Counted from the first letter of the stretch, positions 23,658-32,838 are shown. The stretch: DNA of 64,000 bases from Microbispora bryophytorum (GCF_006874465.1 NZ_VIRL01000021.1:1-64000); one strand, 5' to 3'. Numbers and translations: made by a program. The notes: generated by a model not told the origin, from the sequence alone.

Positions 23658-24545
23658 GTGAGCGGCGGACGGGCTCCGTTTGCCGTGCGACCTCAGGGGT
23701 ATCAGGCGCGCATGTTCGCCCCGTCTGACCTGGACGTTCTCGTGCCCACCAAGGACCGCACGGGCGCGCTGGCCGTCACGTTGGCGGGCCTCGCGGCGCA
23801 GACCGTGTCCGGGTTCCGCGTCGTGATCTCGGACCAGTCGCACGAACCGGTCGCCGACGACCCGCTGGTGGCGGCGCAACTGCGGATCCTCGACCACCGC
23901 GACAGGCCGGCGGCCGTCCACCGCCACCTGCCCCCGCGCGGCATGGCCGAGCAACGCGCGTTCCTGCTCGGCCATGCCGCGCGGCGGCTGGCGCTCTACC
24001 TGGACGACGACGTGTGGCTGGAGCCGGAGGCGATCGAGGTCCTGCTGTCCGCGATCGGCGAGCTGCGCTGCGGCTTCGCCGGCTACGCCCTGCACGGCCT
24101 GTCCTACCGCGACGACGTACGCCCCGCCGAGCTCGCGCCGTACGAGGAGTGGCCGGACGGCGTGCGGCCCGAGCGGGTGCGCCGGGAGTCGCCGGCCTGG
24201 CGGCGCCACACCCTCCACAACGCTTCCAACCCACTGCATCTCGCCCGCGAGCACCTCGGCTCGCCGGGTCCCCGGGAGTGGCGGCCGTACAAGGTGGCCT
24301 GGATCGGCGGCTGCGTGCTGTACGACCGGGAACGGCTGCTGGAGTGCGGCGGCTTCGGCTTCTGGCGGTCGGTGCCGCCCGGGCACGCCGGTGAGGACGT
24401 CGTGGCGCAGCTGCGCGTCATGGAGAGGTACGGCGGGGCGGGACTGCTGCCGAGCCGGGCCTACCACCTGGAGCTGCCCACGACGGTCACCGACCGCAGG
24501 GCCGAGTGCTACGACTACGTGTTCGAGACGGCATGGGCGCGCTGA
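23658..24545 (+). CDS. Family 2 glycosyltransferase
   Basis: GT-A fold inverting glycosyltransferase of 295 residues. The N-terminal part reads LDVLVPTKDRTGALAVTLAGLAAQT, the classic GT2 opening, with ISDQSHE after it; ALYLDDDVWLEPEAIE is the metal-binding DxD region; WIGGCVLYDRERLLECGGF and PPGHAGEDV are acceptor-site features. Its stop overlaps the start of a GT9 gene by 13 bp, so the two act in one pathway, perhaps a cell-surface glycan. GTG 23658 or ATG 23712 may be the start; the latter begins right before the conserved domain. Confidence 0.9.
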   Translation: MSGGRAPFAVRPQGYQARMFAPSDLDVLVPTKDRTGALAVTLAGLAAQTVSGFRVVISDQSHEPVADDPLVAAQLRILDHRDRPAAVHRHLPPRGMAEQRAFLLGHAARRLALYLDDDVWLEPEAIEVLLSAIGELRCGFAGYALHGLSYRDDVRPAELAPYEEWPDGVRPERVRRESPAWRRHTLHNASNPLHLAREHLGSPGPREWRPYKVAWIGGCVLYDRERLLECGGFGFWRSVPPGHAGEDVVAQLRVMERYGGAGLLPSRAYHLELPTTVTDRRAECYDYVFETAWAR

Positions 24546-25612
24546 TCGAGGGCGTGCGCCGCATCGCGGTACTGCGGGCCAACGCCCTGGGCGACCTGGT
24601 TCTCGCGATGCCTGCCCTGGAGGCGCTCCGCCGGGCCTATCCGCGGGCCCGGCTGACCCTCCTCGGCACCCCCTGGCACGCCCGGTTCCTGGACGGCAGG
24701 CCGGGACCGGTCGACGACGTCGTCGCCCTGCCGCCGATCTCCGGGGTGTCGTCGGCGGACGGCGGCCACCGGGCTCCGGAGAGCCTGTTCGAGGAGCTGC
24801 GCGAGCACCGGTTCGACCTCGCGGTGCAGATCCACGGCGGCGGGCGCAACTCCAATCCCTTCGTCAGGGCGATCGGCGCCCGGGTGACGGCCGGTCTGTG
24901 CACACCGGACGCCGAACGGCTCGACCGGTGGGTGCCGTACGTCTACTACCAGCACGAGACGCTGCGCTACCTGGAGGTCGCCGCGCTGGTCGGCGGGACG
25001 GCCGAGGCGTACGAACCGAGCATCGCCGTGACCGACGCCGACCGCGCCGAACTCGCCCGCGTGTACGGCGAGCCGCCGCCCGGCCTGGTCGCGCTGCATC
25101 CGGGGGCGAGCGACCCCCGGCGGCGCTGGCCGGCGCGCGCCTTCGCGGAGGCGGCCGACCGGCTCGGCCGCCCAATCGTGATCACCGGCGTCGAGAAGGA
25201 GCGGGAGGTGGTCGAAGAGGTCGCGGCGGCGATGCGGCGGCCCGCCGCCACGGCGATCGGCACGCTCGGCATCGGCGGCCTCGCCGCGCTGTACGAGCGG
25301 TGCGACCTGGTCATCTCCAACGACACCGGCCCCCGGCACCTCGCCGCGGCGATCGGCACGGCCACCGTCGGCATCTTCTGGTGTGGCAACCTCATCAACG
25401 CCGGGCCCCTCACCCGCGCTCTCCACCGGCCGCTGGTCTCCTGGACCGCCCGGTGCCCGGTCTGCGGCGTCAGCGGACACGATCCCGGGGTGGGGCGGTG
25501 CCCGCATGACGAGTCGTGGGTGGCCGAGGTCCCGGTCGACGACGTGGTCGAGCAGGCCGAACAGCTGCTTGGCGGCCACCGCCCGGCCGTCGTCGCGAAC
25601 CGGCCGCGGTGA
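24533..25612 (+). CDS. Family 9 glycosyltransferase (heptosyltransferase-like)
   Basis: GT-B glycosyltransferase of 359 residues. Gram-positives lack LPS, so the sugar is likely transferred to another surface polymer or a natural product. RIAVLRANALGDLVLAMPALEALRRAYP is in form the GT9 N-terminus, and SNDTGPRHLAAAIGTATVG is the signature. A Cys cluster near the C-terminus (RCPVCGVSGHDPGVGRCPHD) is usual in actinobacterial members and may bind a metal. ATG 24533 lies inside the end of the GT2 gene, so translation is coupled. Confidence 0.9.
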   Translation: MGALIEGVRRIAVLRANALGDLVLAMPALEALRRAYPRARLTLLGTPWHARFLDGRPGPVDDVVALPPISGVSSADGGHRAPESLFEELREHRFDLAVQIHGGGRNSNPFVRAIGARVTAGLCTPDAERLDRWVPYVYYQHETLRYLEVAALVGGTAEAYEPSIAVTDADRAELARVYGEPPPGLVALHPGASDPRRRWPARAFAEAADRLGRPIVITGVEKEREVVEEVAAAMRRPAATAIGTLGIGGLAALYERCDLVISNDTGPRHLAAAIGTATVGIFWCGNLINAGPLTRALHRPLVSWTARCPVCGVSGHDPGVGRCPHDESWVAEVPVDDVVEQAEQLLGGHRPAVVANRPR

Positions 25613-25614
25613 CC

Positions 25615-25770
25615 GTACTCCCCCGGTCGTAGCGGCGTACAACGCTGATCCCGCGGCGGTAGGACCGGGAGCCTTCCCGCGTGCGACGACGCCGGCGGCC
25701 CCCCGCGGCACCATCGAGATACCGCCAGGGGGCGGACGGAACCGGCCCCGCGTACTCCCCCAGCGGTAGC
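25615..25770. promoter_or_regulatory. Repeated TACTCCCCC-N4-GTA elements upstream of the DUF6220-oxidase operon
   Basis: TACTCCCCCGGTCGTA (25616-25631) and TACTCCCCCAGCGGTA (25753-25768) share TAC...GTA ends and the CCCCC core at an interval of 137 bp. They are the only notable structure in the 248-bp gap, apart from a CCGCC-AGGG-GGCGG hairpin at 25722-25735. They are candidate regulator sites; the binding factor is unknown. Confidence 0.4.
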
Positions 25771-25860
25771 CGACGGGTCTCTCGACGAGGGACGACACCG
25801 CCGGCCACGTGGGACACGATCCCCGTGAACCCCAATCCGCTGACCGAAGGGAACAAGAGC

Positions 25861-26316
25861 GTGCGCAAGGTATACGCCGCTTTAGCGGGACTGCTGCTCG
25901 CCGCCACCGTGGTGCAGATGTACCTCGCGGCCGTCGGCGCGTTCGACAAACCCCAGGACGACTCCTCGTTCGCCCTGCACAGCATGAACGGCATGATGAT
26001 CATCCCGGTGCTGTCGCTGGTGGCCACCGCCGCCGCGGCGGCCGCCAGGGCGCCGGGACGCCAGATCGGGCTGACCGTCCTGCCCCTCGGGCTGATCATC
26101 GTGCAGGCGCTGATCGTCGCGCTCGGCGGCCTGTTCGACGACAGCACCGGCAACACGACGCCGCTGTCCCTGGTGATCCTCGGCCTGCACGCCATCAACG
26201 GCATGGCGATCATGGGCGTCTGCGGCATGGTGTTCCGCAATGCGCGGCGCCTCGTGGCGGCCGGTCCCGCACCGTCGGAGGACGCCGCGGAGGGCCGTCC
26301 GGTTCGCGCGTCATGA
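25861..26316 (+). CDS. DUF6220 four-helix membrane protein
   Basis: 151-residue integral membrane protein of unknown function. Four hydrophobic helices are clear. Helices 2 and 4 each start with a similar motif, LHSMNGMM and LHAINGMA, placing one His and one Asn at matching depths; this internal symmetry would suit a cofactor such as haem, though that is inference. I chose GTG 25861, with GAAGGG upstream, over GTG 25825. The stop overlaps the multicopper oxidase start (ATGA), so the two proteins are made together. Confidence 0.8.
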   Translation: MRKVYAALAGLLLAATVVQMYLAAVGAFDKPQDDSSFALHSMNGMMIIPVLSLVATAAAAAARAPGRQIGLTVLPLGLIIVQALIVALGGLFDDSTGNTTPLSLVILGLHAINGMAIMGVCGMVFRNARRLVAAGPAPSEDAAEGRPVRAS

Positions 26317-28373
26317 CGACCGACCGGCTCATGGCGCTCGACCTGCTCGTCTCGGTCCTGACCGCGGCGGCGTGGATGAGCGCGGGCGTGGCCGCCGCGG
26401 CCCGCCGTCCGAGAACGGCCGCGGCCCTGTTCGCGGTGGCCCTGGTCGCGTCGCTGGCCCGGGTCTGGTCCGTCCTCGCACTGGCCGGGGCCGGCTGGTG
26501 GTTCGTGCAGGAGAAGATCACCGTCGCCCTGCCGCTTCTCGTCGCGGCGGGCGCCGCGGCCACCGCACTCGCCGGACCGCGCCTGCTTCGCGCCGCCCGG
26601 CGAGCGGACGCGGCTTCGCGGGAAGCCGTCAAGGCTCCCGCCGTCGCGGTCCCGCTGCTCGGCGCCGGGTACGCCGCGACGGCCGGGATCGTGCAGACCT
26701 TCCTGATCGGATACCCGGCGGATCCGGGCACCGCTCTCCTTCTCCTGGCCGTGGCCGCGGGGGCCGTCCTGGGGACCTGGAGAGCGATGAGCACGCACGT
26801 CCCCGGGCTGCGGACGGCGACGGCGGTCACCGCCGTGGCGGCGGTGCTCGGAGGCACCCTCGTCTTCGTTCCCAGCGGGGAGACCACGGCGGAGGGCTCC
26901 GCCACCGGAGGGACCGCCGCGATGGCCGCCACCGGCTCCGGCACCGGCTCCCACGAGCATCACTCCGCCTCGGAAGGATCCGCCTCCCTCATGGGAGCGG
27001 AGACCCGGCCGGTGACCGACCTGCGCGGCCCGGCCGCACCGCCGCCGGGCGGCGCCGTGCGCCGGTTCGAGCTGACGGCCCGTACGGCGACCGTCACGCT
27101 GTCCTCGGGGCGGAAGGTGCCGGCGTGGACCTTCAACGGCCAGGTCCCCGGGCCGCCGCTCACCGCCGTTCAGGGCGACCTCGTCGAGGTCCGGCTGCGC
27201 AACGCGGACATCACGTCCGGGGTGACGCTGCACTGGCACGGCTACGACGTGCCCTCGGGAGAGGACGGCGTGCCCGGCCTCACCCAGGAGGCCGTGCCGC
27301 CCGGCGGGGAGTTCGTCTACCGGTTCGTCGCCGCCCAGGTCGGGACGTACTGGTATCACACCCATGAGGTGTCCGACCTCGGCGTCCGCATGGGGCTCTA
27401 CGGAACGCTCGTGGTGACGCCGAAGGGGACCGCGGCCGAGGGCCTGGACCTCACGCTGCCCGTGCACACTCTCGGCGGCGTGACGGTGACGGGCGATCGC
27501 GACCAGCCCCTGGTCCGGCAGGCCGCGCCCGGCACGCCCGTACGGCTGCGCCTGATCAACACCGACAACACGCCGCATCGGTTCACGCTGGCGGGCACGC
27601 CCTACCGGCTGGTGGCGGTGGACGGGACGGACCTGAACGGGCCGGGCACGCTCGGCCGCGTCGGCCTGCGACTCGCGGCGGGCGGCCGGTACGACCTGGC
27701 GTTCACGATGCCGTCGGACCCCGTGCTCCTGCGCGTCGACGACCGCACCGACTCCGTACGCATCACCCCGGAGAGCGGACCGCCCGGCGACGGCGCCGCC
27801 GCCGCAAAGGGCGCGGGCGCGAGCGCGACCGCCGATTCCGCTGCCGATTCCGGCGCCGTTCCCGCCGCCGACGGCCAGACGGCGGGCTGGCCGGAGCTCG
27901 ACCTGACGCGGTACGGCGCCCCCGCCCCCACGCCGTTCACCTCGCGAAGCCGCTTCGACCGGAACTTCACGCTCGTCCTCGACAGGGGGTTCGCGCTGAC
28001 GAACGGCCGGCCGGCGTACGCGCACACAGTGAACGGCGCCGCCTTCCCCGACATCCCCACCGAAGTGGTCAGGGAGGGCGACCTGGTCCGGCTCACCGTG
28101 GTCAACCGCGGCCGGGAGACCCACCCCTGGCACCTTCACGGTCATCGGGTGCTCGTGCTCTCGCGTGACGGCCGCTCCGTCACCGGCAGCCCGCTGTGGC
28201 TCGACACCTTCGACGTACAGCCCGGCCAGGTGTGGGAGGTGGCCTTCCGCGCCGCCAACCCGGGGCTGTGGATGAACCACTGCCACAACCTCAGCCACGC
28301 CGACCTGGGAATGATGCTGCACCTGGCGTACGAGGGAGTGACCACGCCCTTCCACGGCGCGCACAGCGGGTGA
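26313..28373 (+). CDS. Membrane-anchored multicopper oxidase
   Basis: Laccase/copper-oxidase-family protein of 686 residues with an unusual N-terminal membrane domain: about five hydrophobic segments (roughly 8-30, 36-60, 70-90, 110-133, 140-185) before an extracytoplasmic catalytic part. All copper ligand motifs are present: HWHG (307-310), YWYHTH (346-351), HPWHLHGH (604-611) and HCHNLSHADLGM (656-667), giving T1, T2 and T3 sites. Likely roles are oxidation of Cu(I), phenolics or a membrane quinol. It is translationally coupled to DUF6220 upstream. An Ala/Gly/Ser-rich insert (about 485-520) interrupts the middle. Confidence 0.93.
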   Translation: MTTDRLMALDLLVSVLTAAAWMSAGVAAAARRPRTAAALFAVALVASLARVWSVLALAGAGWWFVQEKITVALPLLVAAGAAATALAGPRLLRAARRADAASREAVKAPAVAVPLLGAGYAATAGIVQTFLIGYPADPGTALLLLAVAAGAVLGTWRAMSTHVPGLRTATAVTAVAAVLGGTLVFVPSGETTAEGSATGGTAAMAATGSGTGSHEHHSASEGSASLMGAETRPVTDLRGPAAPPPGGAVRRFELTARTATVTLSSGRKVPAWTFNGQVPGPPLTAVQGDLVEVRLRNADITSGVTLHWHGYDVPSGEDGVPGLTQEAVPPGGEFVYRFVAAQVGTYWYHTHEVSDLGVRMGLYGTLVVTPKGTAAEGLDLTLPVHTLGGVTVTGDRDQPLVRQAAPGTPVRLRLINTDNTPHRFTLAGTPYRLVAVDGTDLNGPGTLGRVGLRLAAGGRYDLAFTMPSDPVLLRVDDRTDSVRITPESGPPGDGAAAAKGAGASATADSAADSGAVPAADGQTAGWPELDLTRYGAPAPTPFTSRSRFDRNFTLVLDRGFALTNGRPAYAHTVNGAAFPDIPTEVVREGDLVRLTVVNRGRETHPWHLHGHRVLVLSRDGRSVTGSPLWLDTFDVQPGQVWEVAFRAANPGLWMNHCHNLSHADLGMMLHLAYEGVTTPFHGAHSG

Positions 28374-28427
28374 GGGAATCACCCTTTTCCCCCGGTGTGT
28401 CGAGTAAAAAAACCAGGCGGGAATTCA

Positions 28428-28448
28428 ACCGAGGTGTAAACGCTCGGT
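28428..28448 (+). promoter_or_regulatory. Small stem-loop between the oxidase and SH3-repeat genes
   Basis: ACCGAG (28428-28433) pairs with CTCGGT (28443-28448) around GTGTAAACG. It lies 55 bp after the oxidase stop and 84 bp before the next start; it could be a weak terminator or an operator. Confidence 0.35.
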
Positions 28449-28531
28449 AATCAGATCAGAACTTCGGGTGAGCACCACTGGCCCGGATCCCCCCCGGCCG
28501 GGCGTGGCGATGCCGACCGAGGGGAGAGATC

Positions 28532-29257
28532 GTGACAGTGGCGAAGAGCACGGCGAAGAGCATGGTTCCCGCGCTGGCGGCGTGGGCCGTCACGGGGTGG
28601 ATCGTCGCAGGCCATCCCGCGCCGGCCCTCGCCGGGCAGGCCGGATCCGGCACCGGGGGGCGCCTCACCCCGGGGGTCGCGGCCGAGCCGGCCTCGGGAC
28701 TCCGGGGGCATCCCGCCTCCGGAGTCGCGACGGTCCGGCCACCCGGCCCCGGTGACCCCATCGCGTCGGGACCTTACGGGCAGGTCGTGCACGAGGCCAG
28801 GCAGGGGCCCGGTCTCGTGTGCTCCTACCGGCTCCGGGGCGTGCACAAGGGGGGCTTCCTCAACGTGCGGGAGAGCGCGGGCGTCCGCCACGCCCGCGTC
28901 GCCACGCTGCGACCGGCCGACGGAGGCTTCTCCGGCGCCTGCACCGCCGCCAACGGATGGATCGCGGTGAAGACCGCCGCCGGGACCTCGGGTTTCGCCG
29001 CCGCCCGCTACCTCCACAGGATCGACCTGAGCGGACGGCCCTCGCTCTCGTGCGCCTACCGCCTCCGGCACGTGCGCAAGGGCAGCTTCCTCAACGTCCG
29101 CGAGGGCGCCGGCATCCGCCATGCTCGCGTCGGCACGCTGCGACCGGCCGGCGGGAACATCGCCGGAGCCTGCGACGCCACCCACGGCTGGGTGGCCGTG
29201 GACAGCGCCGGCGGCATTCCCGGATGGGCCTCCGCCCGCTACCTCCGCAGGGTGTGA
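28532..29257 (+). CDS. Secreted protein with two SH3-like repeats
   Basis: 241-residue exported protein. Signal peptide 1-34 (cleavage at ALA), a Gly/Pro-rich spacer, then two 70-residue bacterial SH3-like repeats (about 95-164 and 171-241) that share CxYRLRxVxKGxFLNVRExAGxRHARVxTLRPA. Such domains bind peptidoglycan or wall polymers; no catalytic domain is attached. Each repeat has two Cys that could form a disulfide. GTG 28532 follows GAGGGGAGA. Confidence 0.85.
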   Translation: MTVAKSTAKSMVPALAAWAVTGWIVAGHPAPALAGQAGSGTGGRLTPGVAAEPASGLRGHPASGVATVRPPGPGDPIASGPYGQVVHEARQGPGLVCSYRLRGVHKGGFLNVRESAGVRHARVATLRPADGGFSGACTAANGWIAVKTAAGTSGFAAARYLHRIDLSGRPSLSCAYRLRHVRKGSFLNVREGAGIRHARVGTLRPAGGNIAGACDATHGWVAVDSAGGIPGWASARYLRRV

Positions 29258-29325
29258 CGTCCCGGGCCGGAAGGCCCCGGACGCGCCGGCCGGCCCTCGC
29301 CGGACGCGGCGAATCCGTGCTGCCC

Positions 29326-29356
29326 CCGTCCCCGGTGTCCCCCTGGCCGGGGACGG
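29326..29356. terminator. Bidirectional terminator-like hairpin between convergent genes
   Basis: CCGTCCCCGG (29326-29335) and CCGGGGACGG (29347-29356) form a perfect 10-bp stem, followed by a second small GGCCG/CGGCC hairpin and TTTCGTT on the plus strand. Confidence 0.65.
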
Positions 29357-29439
29357 AGGCCGCCGGCCTTTCGTTCCGATCACCTTGGGGCGCGCCCGTC
29401 CTGCCGTTGCCCGCGGGTCCGTACGGCGGTGCAGGCCGA

Positions 29440-30297
29440 TCAGCCCTTGATGGCCCCCGCGGTCAGGCCGCTGACGAGCTGACGCTCGGCCACGGCGTAG
29501 AAGCCGAGGGCGGGCAGCATCGCGACCACGATGTAGGCCATGACCCGTGCGACGTCCGTCGCATACTGCCCCTGGAACTGCTGGACGCCCAGCGGGATGG
29601 TGAAGAGACTGTCGTCGCTGAACACCACGAGCGGCAGCATGAACTGGTTCCAGCTGTTCACGACGGCCAGAACGGAGACCGTGGCGACCGCGGGCCGGGC
29701 CATCGGCAGCAGGATCCGCCAGAAGAAGCCGAACGAAGAGCACCCGTCGAGGATCGCCGCCTCCTCGATCTCCCCCGGGATGGCCCGGAAGAAGCCGCGC
29801 AGGATGATGATCGTCATCGGCATGCCGAAGGCCGCCTGCGGGAGGATCACGCCGAGCGGGTTGTCGAGCAGCCCGAACATCCGCAGCAGCACGAACAGCG
29901 GCAGGATCGCCACCGCGAACGGGAACATGAGCCCGGCGGCGAACATCGTGAACAGCGCCTCACGCCCCCGGAAGGCGAAGCGCGCGAACACGTAGGCCGC
30001 CAGCGCGGACACCGCGACGACCACGACGGTGGTCAGCACCGCGATGTAGGTGCTGTTCCAGAGCATGCGCCAGAACGACCCCGAGGCGAGGATGCTCGCG
30101 TAGTTCTCCGGCACCCAGGGGGAGGGCAGGCCGATCGGGTTGCTCGAGAGCTGCCGGGTGGTCTTGAAACCGCCCAGCACGCCGTAGAGCAGCGGGACAC
30201 CGACGAACAACGCCGTGACCACGACGATCGCGTGCAGGGACAGGCTACGCAGCGGACCGCCGGACGTCGGGGACTGCCTGTGGCGGTTGGCGCTCAT
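29440..30297 (-). CDS. Carbohydrate ABC transporter permease (MalG type)
   Basis: 285-residue integral membrane subunit of a CUT1-type sugar importer with about six helices. The cytoplasmic EAA loop, EEAAILDGCSSFGFFW, which docks the ATPase, is intact, and the N-terminal YGVLGGFKTTRQLSSNPIGLP layout is MalG-like. The start overlaps the stop of the upstream permease gene by 4 bp. The cognate ATPase is not in the window, which is usual in actinomycetes where a shared MsiK energises many such systems (established knowledge). Confidence 0.95.
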   Translation of the reverse strand: MSANRHRQSPTSGGPLRSLSLHAIVVVTALFVGVPLLYGVLGGFKTTRQLSSNPIGLPSPWVPENYASILASGSFWRMLWNSTYIAVLTTVVVVAVSALAAYVFARFAFRGREALFTMFAAGLMFPFAVAILPLFVLLRMFGLLDNPLGVILPQAAFGMPMTIIILRGFFRAIPGEIEEAAILDGCSSFGFFWRILLPMARPAVATVSVLAVVNSWNQFMLPLVVFSDDSLFTIPLGVQQFQGQYATDVARVMAYIVVAMLPALGFYAVAERQLVSGLTAGAIKG

Positions 30298-31220
30298 CGC
30301 TGGTCTCGCAGCACGGTGGAGGCTCCTTCGAGATCACGGCGCATGACGTATCGCTGGTAGAGGACCGCGAACACGAGGCTGATGAGGAACATCACCACGC
30401 TGATCGCGCTCGCGTAGCCGACCTGGAAACGTTTGAAGCCGAACTGGAACATCGTGACGGCCATGGTCTCGGAGGAGTGCGAGGGACCTCCGCCGGTGAT
30501 GATCCAGATCAGGTCGAACAGCTGGATCGCACCGATGACCGACAGGAACACACTGATGCGGATCGTGGGTCCGAGCAGCGGCAGCGTGACGTAGCGGAAG
30601 ACGTTCCACCCTGTCGCGCCGTCGATCTGGGCGGCCTCGGTGAGCTCCTTCGGGATTCCCTGGCGCCCGGCGATGTACAAGATCATGTGGAAGCCGAAGT
30701 ACTTCCACGTCATGACGATGAACACCGACATCATGACCGTCGACGGGTCGGCGAACCAGTCGAGCTGGTCGATCCCAAACCAGCCGAGAATGTAGTTGGC
30801 CAGGCCGTCCGTGGGCGAAAGGATCATCATGAACAGGACCGCGGTGATCGCCTCGGACAGCATGTACGGGGCGAAGAACAGCAGGCGGAAGAACGCCCGG
30901 CCGTAGATCCTCTGGTTGAGCAGCATGGCGATGCCCAGCGAGAGGGGCAGCTGTATCACCACCGACAAGATGATCAGCAGCGCGCCGTGCCACAGGTCGC
31001 CCAGGAAGACCTCGTCCGCCAGCAGGCGGGTGAAGTTCGCCATGCCGATGAAGTCGGTCGGCAGCCCGCGCATGCCGTTCCACTTGAACACGCTCGCGTA
31101 GAAGGCGAGCAGGATCGGCGCCACGACGAGCCCGAAGAAGAGCACGAGCGCGGGAAGCAGGAACAGAAGGATCGTGGTGAACCCCCGGAGCCTGAGGCTC
31201 CGGGGTCTCGTCGTCTTCAC
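30294..31220 (-). CDS. Carbohydrate ABC transporter permease (MalF type)
   Basis: 308-residue membrane subunit partnering the MalG-type permease. The EAA motif reads ELTEAAQIDGATGWNVF; six predicted helices start with FTTILLFLLPALVLFFGLVV. It lies 7 bp after the binding-protein gene and overlaps the next permease, so binding protein, MalF and MalG form one operon. Confidence 0.95.
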   Translation of the reverse strand: MKTTRPRSLRLRGFTTILLFLLPALVLFFGLVVAPILLAFYASVFKWNGMRGLPTDFIGMANFTRLLADEVFLGDLWHGALLIILSVVIQLPLSLGIAMLLNQRIYGRAFFRLLFFAPYMLSEAITAVLFMMILSPTDGLANYILGWFGIDQLDWFADPSTVMMSVFIVMTWKYFGFHMILYIAGRQGIPKELTEAAQIDGATGWNVFRYVTLPLLGPTIRISVFLSVIGAIQLFDLIWIITGGGPSHSSETMAVTMFQFGFKRFQVGYASAISVVMFLISLVFAVLYQRYVMRRDLEGASTVLRDQR

Positions 31221-31227
31221 GCGACAG

Positions 31228-32514
31228 TTACTCCGACTTCGCGGTTTCCGTGATGGCCTGCGCCACCTGCTCGGGCGTCTTGGTCCCCCCGATCAGCTGG
31301 GCCACGGAGTCGTTGACCTCCTGGCCGACGGCCGGCGGGAACGCCTGGTCGAGGTAGAGCTGGAACCCGGAGGCCCCGGCGAGGTTCTTGGCGACCACGC
31401 TCAGGTTCGGGTCGGTGACCGCGTCCTCCTCGCCCTTCAGCACCGGAAGCAGGCCACCGGTCGCGACGGCCTTGCGGTGCTCGGCGCTGTCGGTGAGGAA
31501 CTTCAGGAACTCGAGAGCCTCCGCGGGGGCGTCGGCCCCGATCGCGTAGCCGCCGCCGCCGCCGAAGGCGTCGGTGACCGCGCCCTGGCCGCCGTCGACC
31601 GCCGGGAAGGGGAAGAAGCCGAGGTCGTCGCCGAGGCCCTTGCCGGCGTCGTTCTGGACCGCGGGCGCCCACTGGCCCATCAGTTCCATGGCCGCCTTGC
31701 CGTCGCCCATCGTCGCGGCCTGGCCGCCCGGGTCGCCGTACGTCGCGCCGAGGTAGCCCTTCTGGAACGGCTGGAGATCGGCCAGTTCCTTGAGCTTCTG
31801 CCCCGCCTGGACGAAGGCCGGACCCGTGAAGTCCTTGCTGTCACCGGCCTGTTTGAGGGCGTCAAGGCCGCCGATCCGCATGGCGAGGTAGGCCCAGTAG
31901 TAGTGGCCCGGCCACTTGTCCTTTCCGCCGAGGGCTATCGGGGTGACGCCGGCCGCCTTGAGCTTCTTGACGTCGTCGATGAGCTGCGACCAGGTGCCCG
32001 GGGCCTCGGTGATTCCGGCCTTCTTGAACAGCGCCTTGTTGTACCAGAAGCCCACCATGCCGATGTCGTCCGGAATGGCGTACTGCTTGTCACCGACCTT
32101 GTACGCCGACAGCGCGGCGTCCGTGAAGGTGCCGAGCCAGGGGCCGGCGTCGGCGGTGAGGTCCTTGACCAGGCCCGCGTCCACCTGCTGGGCGAGCACG
32201 CCACCACCCCAGGTCTGGAAGATGTCGGGCGCCTTGCCGGACTGGGTGAGCGTCGTCAGCTTCGCCTTGAACGCCTCATTCTCGTAGGGAACGCTCTTGA
32301 TCGTAATGTTCGGGTGCGCCGCCTGGAAATCCTTGATCGCCTGAACGCCGTAGCTCTTCAGGGGGTCGGTGGTCCAGATATTCCAGAACTCGACGGTCAC
32401 CTTGCCGCCGGCTGAGCTCTTGCTCTCGCCGGCGTCGTTCCCGGTACTACCACATCCCCCGAGGACCAGTGCCGACGCCGCTAAGAGCGCCGCACCTCGC
32501 CGACTCAACTTCAC
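31228..32514 (-). CDS. Sugar ABC transporter lipoprotein binding protein (family 1)
   Basis: 428-residue extracytoplasmic lipoprotein that captures the sugar for the two permeases. The lipobox LVLGGC places the lipidated Cys at 21. Family 1 features include KVTVEFWNIWTTD, PDIFQTWGGGVLAQQVD, WYNKALFKKAGI and WPGHYYWAYLAMRIGG. The substrate is not provable from sequence; a xylo-oligosaccharide importer (BxlE-like) is plausible from the CGAA/TTCG operator upstream and the xylan-active secreted enzymes in the window. Confidence 0.93.
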   Translation of the reverse strand: MKLSRRGAALLAASALVLGGCGSTGNDAGESKSSAGGKVTVEFWNIWTTDPLKSYGVQAIKDFQAAHPNITIKSVPYENEAFKAKLTTLTQSGKAPDIFQTWGGGVLAQQVDAGLVKDLTADAGPWLGTFTDAALSAYKVGDKQYAIPDDIGMVGFWYNKALFKKAGITEAPGTWSQLIDDVKKLKAAGVTPIALGGKDKWPGHYYWAYLAMRIGGLDALKQAGDSKDFTGPAFVQAGQKLKELADLQPFQKGYLGATYGDPGGQAATMGDGKAAMELMGQWAPAVQNDAGKGLGDDLGFFPFPAVDGGQGAVTDAFGGGGGYAIGADAPAEALEFLKFLTDSAEHRKAVATGGLLPVLKGEEDAVTDPNLSVVAKNLAGASGFQLYLDQAFPPAVGQEVNDSVAQLIGGTKTPEQVAQAITETAKSE

Positions 32515-32538
32515 GGTGGTTTCCCTTCTGGATTCCGA

Positions 32539-32570
32539 CCGAAACTTTCGGAACTTGTCCGATAGTTTCG
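32539..32570. promoter_or_regulatory. CCGAAACTTTCGG operator-like inverted repeat upstream of the sugar importer
   Basis: CCGAAACTTTCGG (32539-32551) is a perfect 6-1-6 inverted repeat; CGATAGTTTCG (32560-32570) is a one-mismatch relative 20 bp away. The form resembles the CGAA/TTCG sites I recall for the LacI-type regulator BxlR of xylobiose operons, so xylo-oligosaccharide control is suggested. No regulator gene is adjacent. Confidence 0.5.
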
Positions 32571-32838
32571 CGATGGGGCAGACGTTACAGGGGGGTTAGG
32601 TTCATATCAACGGCTGTTGTGCACCTGTTACGCGCGCTCGGCGGCAAAGGAAAGTGCGGCCGGTTCACTACGCCCAAAAAGGATTGATCAGGAGTAATCA
32701 GGCGGCATTAACGGTCATCCGAAAACAAAAGGGGCGCCTGCTCGGGCGCGGGCCGCGCGAGGAGCGAGGTACGCAAAGCCCGCCCTGCCGCGAAACGTAA
32801 ATCGCGCATAGTGCCATAAAACGCGCATACGCCAAGAA

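Noticed and set aside
25470-28382. Minus-strand frame of about 970 codons opposite the multicopper oxidase
   Set aside because: Antisense shadow; all copper motifs are on the plus strand and the frame shows only low-complexity sequence.
28374-28531. Possible cyclic-di-AMP riboswitch before the SH3-repeat protein
   Set aside because: Such riboswitches do precede wall-associated genes in actinomycetes, but I could find none of the conserved core; only a small 6-bp hairpin is present.
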